NCBI GenBank assembly: GCA_004802705.1
Contig: SGPL01000679.1
Location: 1 to 15,729, forward strand
DNA from: Bondarzewia mesenterica
Taxonomy: Eukaryota > Basidiomycota > Agaricomycetes > Russulales > Bondarzewiaceae
Reading direction: 5' to 3'
DNA length: 15,729 nucleotides
The position numbers and the translations under genes were made by a program. Under the pieces are notes generated by a model, which saw nothing but the letters and a program-made list of their open reading frames with translations, had not been told where the DNA came from and did not search any database. Positions 1-7,079 of the stretch are shown here, piece by piece; within the stretch, counting starts at the first letter, position 1, and each line of letters opens with the position of its first letter.

Positions 1-467
1 AAGATTAAAAGTTCGACTAGCAAACATTAAAAGCACACTATAACTAGATAAGTAAGTAGTACTTATGTCCCTTCAAACTTTCAATCCCAGCTGTGGCGAC
101 AACACACATCACAACCCACTTTCTCTTGTGAATGACCATGCACATTGTGCTTCATTCACAGTCTTTTTCCCCTTCACCTTTGTATCACTCACATCTACAG
201 AAATACCCTCTACGATACTAACACCCCAGAATTGGGATGTTCCAAAGTACCCCTATTGAGCAACATCAACTCGCTCTTTCTGCCATTTGCACATTCTCAG
301 GTGGGTGCCCACAACCCAGAGGTCTACCAGATGTGGCTCATTAGTGCAGCATCAATTAATCTTGTTATGACAGCACAAGTGTGCATGAGATCTGCATCAC
401 CCTCCTAAAGAAGGACAACAATGTTGTGCCTCACTTGAATATGCATATAAAGTGCACTAGTTTTAGC
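1..467. other. Leading stretch, no gene recognised
   Basis: Open frames here are short, overlap each other on the plus strand and show no continuity across stops, so I do not call a gene. The sequence is moderately AT-rich. It could hold the promoter of the unit starting near 468, but I see no specific element that proves it. Confidence 0.4.
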
Positions 468-1330
468 ATGTCTGATATGTCAAGCAGACTGGATGCTGAC
501 TTTGACTTGGATGACACCTAGTCTCTATAGTGAGTTGCTCTTTCATGTCTAGTTTAACTGCCACATTCACCATCTTTGCATTGCTTTGTATTATTTATAA
601 CTCTGTTCACATTGTAGTGCCATTGTGCAGCTTCAAGGTGTTGTTGAATGATGGGTTCATCTTTGATCAGGCCAACATGTTCCTGTCAATCTCAAGTGCA
701 AATGAACCCAAAATCTTTTTCCTGGAGCTCAAACTAGATGCCACTATCACTTACTGCATGCTGTACTGGGCCTTATTGTGAATGCCTCACTCTCACATAA
801 GCACAATGTTACTAGTGAGCTCTTCCAGACACTGTTCATAATGAGAGGCTTAGTACCTCTCTCCCTCACCTTCACCATCTCTGCTGCTCCTATGTGCCAG
901 ACTGATTTTAATCTTAAGAATGGTGAGAATGCTATTGCTCTCAAGTGAGTCAGATTTTTATGCCGAGTGTGCATTTCTTATTATGAATCCCTCACAGCAA
1001 CAAGTTCAAGACCCAAACATGTGAACTCTGAGTGAGCCATGGCACATATGAAATAGAGATTCAAAGCAGGTCAGTGCAAGATCCTATCACAATCCCTCAA
1101 CATCATCATGCAGATGTCTAGAGGATCATCTAACTAGGACAGCAATTTTTGAGTGCTACAGGTGCTCACAGTGCAGATTGTTCAGATGTGCATAGCACTC
1201 GATACACAGTCATTGCCTCAGTTATAATGGCTACTACGAGCACAAGTGTCGTCACCACTACAGCATCTATAAGCCTGTTTATTTTTTGCTACATCTGTAA
1301 TACCCAAAATATGTCTATACTTGTGTGACC
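468..1330 (+). pseudogene. Decayed multi-exon gene, unknown family
   Basis: I do not recognise the family. A possible start is the ATG at 468, followed by a short acidic exon (reads DADFDLDD) with a TAG. A good intron runs 530-617 (GTGAGT...TTGTAG). The next exon reads LLNDGFIFDQANMFLSISS and continues to about 777. There it hits TGA at 779-781, but the neighbouring frame stays open from about 772 to 944 (LSLTFTISAAPMCQTDFNLK), so one nucleotide has been gained or lost near 772-778. A second intron, 945-997 (GTGAGT...CTCACAG), joins in frame to NNKFKTQTCEL. After that the frame carries TGA 1029-1031, TAG 1119-1121 and TAA 1131-1133, and trails into a Ser/Thr-rich stretch. The join between exon 1 and exon 2 is out of frame, so the start is uncertain. 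Reading-frame continuity over introns is the main evidence. Confidence 0.5.
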
Positions 1331-1678
1331 TTTCATAGAAGTCTGAAATGTCAATGTTGTTCTGGAAACTGAACATGTGTTTAATTTTTTGCATTGCAGT
1401 TGTCTTGCCAATAGCTGCTGCTCTATCAAAACTGAGAGGCATGCTAAATTTCTAAATTGCTGCAGTGCTATGCATTTTTAGCTCCCTCTAACTTAATTCT
1501 AGTCATCTTTTCCTTATAAAAGGCCACCTGGTATGATGACAGTATAGTATTGATGCAATAAAATGTAGATTTATGGTGAGTGGGGAATTAATTTTATGGA
1601 ACTGTATTTAAATACAGATAAGATTAGATGATCACTATTGTTTCACTCTGGCAGTGCCACTGCTCAGCACTCAAGTGC
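1331..1678. other. Spacer between convergent gene remnants
   Basis: This stretch lies between the 3' end of the plus-strand remnant and the 3' end of the minus-strand remnant at 1679. A 74-codon minus-strand frame overlaps its left part (1218-1442), but I could not connect it to either neighbour. The rest is AT-rich with no recognisable element. Confidence 0.4.
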
Positions 1679-2390
1679 TCAAGCCCAAACATTCATAATT
1701 TGTTCTTGTGAGTTTCTCTCTTCCCCTTCCTCATTCCCATCAGTAGTAAAAAATTCATTGCTCACTTGCCTCTTTTGTGCTTGCTTGATAGAGTGTTCAT
1801 CTTGTACAGCATATTCACTCTTCCTCTTGCTCAGTTTTATGAGGTCCTAAATGTCACTGGAATATGCCTTTTGCTCAGATTCATGGATTAGTCTAATTAT
1901 ATCAAGGTATGTAGTATGGTATAATATGCACCTTTTCAAATCTTTGATCAAGAATACAGATCGAGTGTAAGTGAGAGACAAAGTTGAATTTGCCTCGACC
2001 ACCAAGATAGGTATGAAAGGTCACCTTGACTTCTACCAGTTGACCTTTATAATAAAAAATCTAGTGTGATGCTGTTGTAGCTGAAAATATCACTATAATG
2101 TCAGTATCAGAGAGACATAGAAAGTATTTTTCATACCTTTCTGAGTCATCAATATTGATGATTCACTCACAATAGTCTACAGTGTTGTCTATGGTGTAAT
2201 GCCCAGCTACATGTGCATTAGCTAAAATGCCATACAGATCAATAGTTTCTGGAATTACACATGGGTCCACTGTAATGCCTGAGATAGGTGATCTTACAGT
2301 GAGTGTTTTGCCAATCATTTTCAAGATTTAGAGCATGGTATTCACCTGGATGATGAATTCTTCTACTTCTGGACTAGTGAGGGTAATCTC
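1679..2390 (-). pseudogene. Decayed multi-exon gene, unknown family
   Basis: This unit only appears when minus-strand frames are followed across stops and introns. The first block (2390 to 2171) reads TSPEVEEFIIQVNTML, a TAA, then GITVDPCVIPETIDLYGIL and AHVAGHYTIDNTVDY. An intron at 2170-2081 (GTGAGT...TTTCAG) joins in phase to a second block, with one TAG, reading YYKGQLVEVKVTFHTYLGG and ending near 1932 (ILDQRFEK). A third block (about 1895 to 1679) is hydrophilic, reading RLIHESEQKAYSSDI, a TAG, then LIKLSKRKSEYAVQDEH and an acidic Asn/Glu-rich end, with stop TGA at 1681-1679. The second-to-third junction needs a frame change, so either the splice site or the frame is damaged. Function is unknown. 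The 5' end is not visible and may lie toward the trinucleotide and palindrome repeats. Confidence 0.5.
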
Positions 2391-2435
2391 TTATGATGTC
2401 CACCTGTTGTATTAAACATTTTTCATTGCACAGAA

Positions 2436-2463
2436 GGAGGAGGAGGAGGATGATGATGATGAT
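2436..2463. repeat. Trinucleotide repeats GGA then TGA
   Basis: About five GGA units (2436-2450) run directly into about four TGA/GAT units (2451-2463). On the plus strand they would encode a Glu run followed by an Asp run after a possible acceptor (TTGCACAG), but I see no gene around them. Confidence 0.8.
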
Positions 2464-2495
2464 AAGTCTGTGGATGTCCCATGTGTCATGAGATG

Positions 2496-2678
2496 GATAC
2501 AAGTCCATCNCGACGGACTTGTATCAGCATCCTTCGACTATATCTATCGCATTTTCAAATGCATATAGGTCCATCACGATGGACTTGTATATGACTGGTG
2601 ATGCAAAGGATGTTGTATAGGTACGTCACGATGGACTTGTATTCAGGTCGATACAAGTCCATCACGATGTACCTGTAT
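2496..2678. repeat. Palindrome cluster I, four copies
   Basis: Four copies of a 28-30 bp inverted-repeat unit with no loop. Copy 1, 2496-2525: left arm GATACAAGTCCATCN, right arm CGACGGACTTGTATC, one arm mismatch plus the N. Copy 2, 2562-2593: left arm short by two bases, centre 2576/2577. Copy 3, 2615-2642: left arm GTATAGGTACGTCA, right arm CGATGGACTTGTAT, centre 2628/2629. Copy 4, 2651-2678: left arm ATACAAGTCCATCA, right arm CGATGTACCTGTAT, centre 2664/2665. Centres are 66, 52 and 36 bp apart. The spacers are unrelated to one another, so this is not a simple tandem repeat. Position 2510 is an N. Each unit could fold as a hairpin or cruciform. Confidence 0.9.
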
Positions 2679-3657
2679 GCACATGCACAATGCTCGAGCT
2701 GCTCACCTGCTGAATCACCTGGTCTACCTTCAAAAGCAACTTATAGAGGTTCATCAACACTGACTCCATCATCAGCAGCATCACCACCTCCTGTGGGTCC
2801 CACTGCATCAGCACGAAATAAAGGCACTCTGCTGCCCTCGCCTTCACCTGCCCCACCTTCATCTTCACAGATCCTGACATCTCACGCCACACATCCTTGC
2901 ACCATGCAAGCACACCATCCCAGTACATCACCATTGCCTGGTCCACAGACAGCTTTGCAGTCCCAATCTCCTCATACTGGTGATGCAGTGTCTGCTTGTA
3001 CACTGCATCAATCTCGTCTAGTAGGTCTGCATCCCATAGCGATCTCACCACCCTTCCTGATCACCTTCTGCATCTTTCCATGCCATTCAACAAATGCAGT
3101 GGCATCATCCTTGTTGTGCCACTTGCTCGACTCGCCCACATCACGCAGCCCCTTCACTTAGATCTCTGAATGCACAGCCACCAGGAAATCTACCATCTGC
3201 ACAACATTGTCCATCACACACAGGCCGTATCGCATGATTCTGATATACATCTGCCATGTTTACACATTGGTTAGCATCCCACAAATGCACACAATGTCAC
3301 AACGAAGTTGGGTTCACTCACTGATCTGTGCATGTTGTGCAAGTGGGTCATTATCCACCGTGTGTTCAGCTGGCACACAGTGTGGTAGTACTGCAGTGAC
3401 CACATGTCCATCAGAAACTCACGAGTCACCTTGCTCTTCACCAGTGACAGAGGCCACAAGTCACTATGCATGAAGCTCAGCACCCACGCCAGCTCCTCAT
3501 CATACTCTTTGTCCCCCACTGCCTTTGCTTCCAGCAACTGCAGCACTTGCAACACTAGCTTCTCCTCCATTGTCACCATATACACAAACTTGTTGTGATT
3601 CCATAATAAGTGTACACCCAGCTCATTCCCTCACTTCATCACCTCCTCTGCTGTCGT

Positions 3658-3685
3658 GAACAAGTCCATCATGACATACCAGTGT
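3658..3685. repeat. Decayed palindrome copy inside an intron
   Basis: The sequence AACAAGTCCATCATGACATAC matches the left arm and centre of the palindrome unit (compare copy 6 at 4719-4748), but the right arm is degraded. It lies inside the 128-nt intron 3775-3648 of the surrounding minus-strand gene, which is about twice the length of the other introns here. I infer that the unit inserted into the intron. Confidence 0.5.
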
Positions 3686-4672
3686 CATACGCAGTGAACA
3701 TTGAGGGATCAAGAAAATTATGCGGTCACGTCCTCATCAGCATCGTCCATCATCTCAGTCATATCGCTCACTCACCTTCATCAAACAGCTCTACAACCCA
3801 GTGCGGCAGTGCCAGCCTCTCCTTCTCCAGCTGCACCTTTCGAGTCACCTTCTCTGTCACCACCTTCTGCTTTTCCTTTGACTTCACCTTCGCATTCATC
3901 AGCTGCTGATCCAGCTGCCCGATGACCTTCAACTTCTCCTTGTCAATTAGCTTTAATGCTGCCAGCTGGTGTCACCCCCCGCATACCACCAATGTCTTTA
4001 CTGCCTTCCCCGCCTCCATCCACTCCACCTCTGGCACCTTCTCCTTCAGGTCCATAGTGGCAATAAGTTTACTCACCTCGACCCATTCACATTTCACGAT
4101 CACTGGGATCATGTGCACCCACCACCGTATTTCCTGGTCTTGAAGTGACTTTGCCAGCTTCGATGTCATGGCCGGGTTCTCCTTGTGCTCATTCCATTTC
4201 CCAAATTGGAGTTGTTTCATCATGCCCTTACCGATCACCTCGATGCACCCATACCCCAAGTGTGCACTGTCCACGTGATGCACGTTCTCTGCCAACTCCT
4301 CCAACGCAATTGGTGTCTCCACCTGGTCTAGCACTGTGACTAACATGAAATCGACCTTCACGTTGACGCCCTCCTACAATCACATCAGCATCACAGCGTG
4401 GCATCACTGACATTGACTCCCACTCACCTGCTGCACCTTCATTATCTTTATCGCTTTTGGCTTCACCTGTGCAGTGATCATATCTTCGGAAGTGGTTTTT
4501 GGTTGTGTTGAATGAAGATGATGTGATGGTAGTCAATGAAGGTTGAAACGTCGACCAGTGCCTCAACATGCTGATCAGATCAGATCAATTCGATCATTAC
4601 CACATGCATTCATCACATGATCTCGCCTCATGTCTTCATCCATGTATTTCGATATGAGTATTTGTCTATGTA

Positions 4673-4924
4673 GTATAAGTCCATCGCAATGGACTTGTAC
4701 AGAGGCAGAGAAGATAGAGATACAAGTATGTCATGACGTACTTATATCATATCAGATGGTGTCACTAACGAGGTCAGTACAAGTCCATCGCGGTACAAGT
4801 ACGTCGCGACGTACTTGTACATCCATACATCTACCTAATGTTAGGTATGAGTACATCGCAATGAACTTGTATATCTGTCCATCAATCTGATGATGTGTAC
4901 AAGTACATCACAATGGACTTGTAC
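4673..4924. repeat. Palindrome cluster II, five copies plus a half copy
   Basis: Same family as the cluster at 2496. Copy 5, 4673-4700: arms GTATAAGTCCATCG and CAATGGACTTGTAC. Copy 6, 4719-4748: arms GATACAAGTATGTCA and TGACGTACTTATATC. Copy 7, 4777-4792, is a left half plus CG (GTACAAGTCCATCGCG) abutting copy 8. Copy 8, 4793-4820, is a perfect 28-bp palindrome with half-site GTACAAGTACGTCG and two intact central CpGs. Copy 9, 4845-4872: arms GTATGAGTACATCG and CAATGAACTTGTAT. Copy 10, 4897-4924: arms GTACAAGTACATCA and CAATGGACTTGTAC. An isolated half (GATACAAGT) follows at 4976-4984. A separate short palindrome, TACCTAA-TG-TTAGGTA, lies at 4832-4847. The cluster splits the reading of the minus-strand gene around it. 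Confidence 0.92.
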
Positions 4925-5609
4925 ATCGCCCACAGATGCCGTCGTGGTGTACGCTATTGTTCATTTGATTAGGGTGATACAAGTTCGCACTTCTAAAAAT
5001 GCTGATATTACCCTAGCTTACCCCTCACCTACCTCACCCTATATACATTTTACAATATGGATGTCTGCCAACAAGTCCTCCTCTACAATCTGCAACACTC
5101 ACACTCAGTGTCATCCTCTGCACGCGATCACCATCTTCACCACTTTCCCATCAGCTGTCCACTCCACCACTGCCATCTCTTCCCCTTGTTACTGATGTTC
5201 AGTTTATCCACCTCTACGTACCCACGCAGCACTACGACGAGGATCATCGCACTGTACTACTGGATCCCATCATTCATGTATGACTTCACCAAGATACTCG
5301 CCATCTGTTCAACCTCCGCTCGCTAGTTCCATCGTCCAAATTCATCAGAAAAAACCCTACATGTAAATAAGCACTAATATGTATAAATAAGATCTTATTA
5401 GCAAAAACAATCTAATTCAGTAAATAAGATAACTACCTTTTTTTTATCTTGATCTTATTTACTTCAAATAAGAAGTAATTCCATTTCAAATAAAGTGGTT
5501 TTATAGCAAAGTAATAATAAAAATAAATTTCGCTGTTTTGCCTCTTTTCTTTATATTTAATCATTATTAAATCTAAACTTATTATATTAATCAACTTTTT
5601 TATTTTGCC

Positions 5610-5700
5610 TAATGCCAAGTTTGAACTCACAACCTCATGCATTCACAAGTTTAACTAAATTTCAATACTACTTTAACCATTAATCTATAACAGCTTATAA
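5610..5700 (-). repeat. tRNA-like segment, possible SINE head
   Basis: On the minus strand there is a box-A-like motif TAGATTAATGG (5687-5677), preceded by GCTGTTA and followed by TTAAAGTAGTA. About 50 nt downstream is a box-B-like motif, GTTCAAACT (5626-5618), inside TTGTGAGTTCAAACTTGGC. Order and spacing are those of an RNA polymerase III internal promoter. The T-arm and acceptor pairing are poor, so it is not a functional tRNA gene. An A-rich tract (GCAAAATAAAAAAG) follows, as in a tRNA-derived SINE. The box-B match is partial and chance is possible in AT-rich DNA. Confidence 0.35.
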
Positions 5701-5908
5701 AATTAAAGTACATATTATAATATATAGAGTCAAATTTGACTTATACAAATTTTTACTTCTATTTATTAATGTTGAATACTATTTCTTATGTCTCAACTCT
5801 AAGTCAATTTTGCTTAATCATTTTTATGCTTAGTTAACTTTTTTTTATATATCTGCCTTATATACCCTTTTATTATATATGTACATCCCCATTCTTTGTA
5901 CTGTTTTA

Positions 5909-6496
5909 TATATCTGCCCTATGTGTGATATTACATTCAACACATGCAAATATGCACTATGTCTTGCTCCTATTTATTGTATTGCTAGCTTTTTACATTT
6001 TTGTACCCATGTAAGTCCTCTCTCTTTCATTCAATATGATGACCATGATGTCTTCATAGTTTCTCTTTTTACTTATCAGTGTTGTTTGTTGCAAGTTCCT
6101 TTATTGCTTTAAATATTACATCTATCCTGTTCCTATCATCTATTAATGTTATAATTATTTTTATTGTTTTATAAAATTATGAACTAATCGCACATCTAGA
6201 CTTAATCTGAGACTTAGTTAAGACTCAACAATAATACAGTAAAAGTAAAAAAAAAAAGTTAAAGATTTTGAAAAGAATATAAGCTCATAAGAGCTGATTG
6301 TGTCATTCATCAATGTGACTGATCTTTTACACTTTTTTTGTACATCTGTACCATGTGCAATATTATATTCAATGGGCATTGCTCGATCTTTTGCACTGAA
6401 TAGTGCATCCATATTGCATGTAATGTTGATTCTACACCATGAGAATACATAGTATGCATTGCTCTTATCTATTGCCCTGCACTTTTTCTACATTCC
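5909..6496. repeat. Diverged direct repeats in AT-rich block
   Basis: Two segments resemble each other in the same orientation. The pair at 5909-5945 and 6342-6382 shares the pattern CTGxxCxATGTGxxATATTxxATTCAA. The pair at 5951-6000 and 6453-6496 shares TATGCA, CTTGCTCxTAT or TGCTCTTATxTATTG, and CTTTTTxxACATT. The second copy is longer because of about 70 extra bases between the two parts. This fits an old internal duplication. Confidence 0.4.
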
Positions 6497-7079
6497 TCTA
6501 TCCACAGTCCTCTTATGTTCTTCATTTGCTCTTACCATCATGGCCTCTATCTGTTTTTTCTTCGGTGCTGTCAATGTCATTCATTGTTGACCCATCGACC
6601 CTTCTAAACCTTTACATTGTATTACTACATACTTCTAATTTGTACACCATCAATTTCATCTTCACTTTTTTTTGTTATGCTTTTATCACTGTTTTAACGA
6701 AGTTGCTCGAGATCATACACATCATGCAGATCCTTCTTATAATGCTCGCCAATATTTCAATGTTGTACACAAACAACTACTGCTTTAATTGAATTTACGA
6801 ATATTTTTAGCAGCTGCATGCACCCCTTGTATATATATATAAAGATATAATAAGCAATGATAGCAGATGAGAAGGATAAAAATAGTTATAAGTAAAGAAG
6901 GGTTCATTATAGAAGTAGTATATTTACTACTACAATTAATATACTATAAATTATCAGTAAATTCGATCTTATTCATTTCAATAATTAGACATTTAAAATA
7001 AGATGCAATTAGATCAATAAGAACTTTTTTCCACTTATATACATAAAGTGTTTTTGCTGATGTGCAGAGATAGTATGAG

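Larger units (their letters stand above)
2665..5352 (-). pseudogene. Long decayed gene, unknown probably multicopy family
   Basis: No function can be assigned. I recall similar uncharacterised proteins in Boletales, from memory only. The 5' part (about 5352-5000) reads AEVEQMASILVKSYMNDGIQ with in-frame TAGs, then after a frameshift VVEWTADGKVVKMVIACRG and EEDLLADIHIVKC. The reading is interrupted by palindrome cluster II and resumes near 4480 (KPKAIKIMKVQQ). Intron 4427-4374. Next exon 4373-3776: VDFMLVTVLDQVETPIALEE, then a TGA at 3974-3972 in a CGA-like context and a Lys/Glu/Gln-rich coiled-coil-like stretch. Intron 3775-3648 (128 nt). Next exon to 3322: MHSDLWPLSLVKSK and LMDMWSLQYYHTVCQL, with one TGA near its start. 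Intron 3321-3251. Last exon: one TAA, a one-G frameshift near 3052, then MVMYWDGVLAWCKDVWREM and a VHVHTG end. The stop TGA near 2665 lies inside palindrome copy 4. Confidence 0.7.
5353..7060. other. AT-rich block without a gene
   Basis: Base composition drops sharply to AT-rich, with many poly-T and poly-A runs (for example 6248-6259) and a TA run near 6831-6841. Open frames inside are short or hydrophobic low-complexity and I do not accept them as genes. The left edge meets the 5'-truncated minus-strand gene and the right edge meets the point where the KDZ transposase loses its reading. The decamer AGCAAAAACA at 5400-5409 recurs inverted (TGTTTTTGCT) at 7049-7058, close to those edges. Direct similarity also exists near the ends: GATCTTATTTACTTCAAATA at 5450 and GATCTTATTCATTTCAATAA at about 6963. 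The block could be an inserted non-autonomous element or old AT-drifted repeat sequence. No target duplication is visible. Confidence 0.5.

Noticed and set aside
1218..1442. 74-codon minus-strand open frame
   Set aside because: It lies opposite the tail of the plus-strand remnant and could not be linked to the minus-strand unit ending at 1679.
2496..2678. CRISPR-like array
   Set aside because: Units are palindromes with spacers of unequal length, no leader or cas genes, and the genome is eukaryotic.
2598..3161. 187-codon plus-strand open frame
   Set aside because: It is the antisense shadow of the minus-strand gene, whose reading shows conserved-looking blocks and consistent introns. Its first part is palindrome sequence, which stays open in several frames.
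5610..5700. Functional tRNA gene
   Set aside because: The arms do not pair well and no sensible anticodon stem is visible. Kept only as a SINE-like candidate.
6439..6792. 117-codon plus-strand frame in the AT-rich block
   Set aside because: Hydrophobic low-complexity reading expected from T-rich DNA, with no motif, no supporting introns and no recognisable start context.
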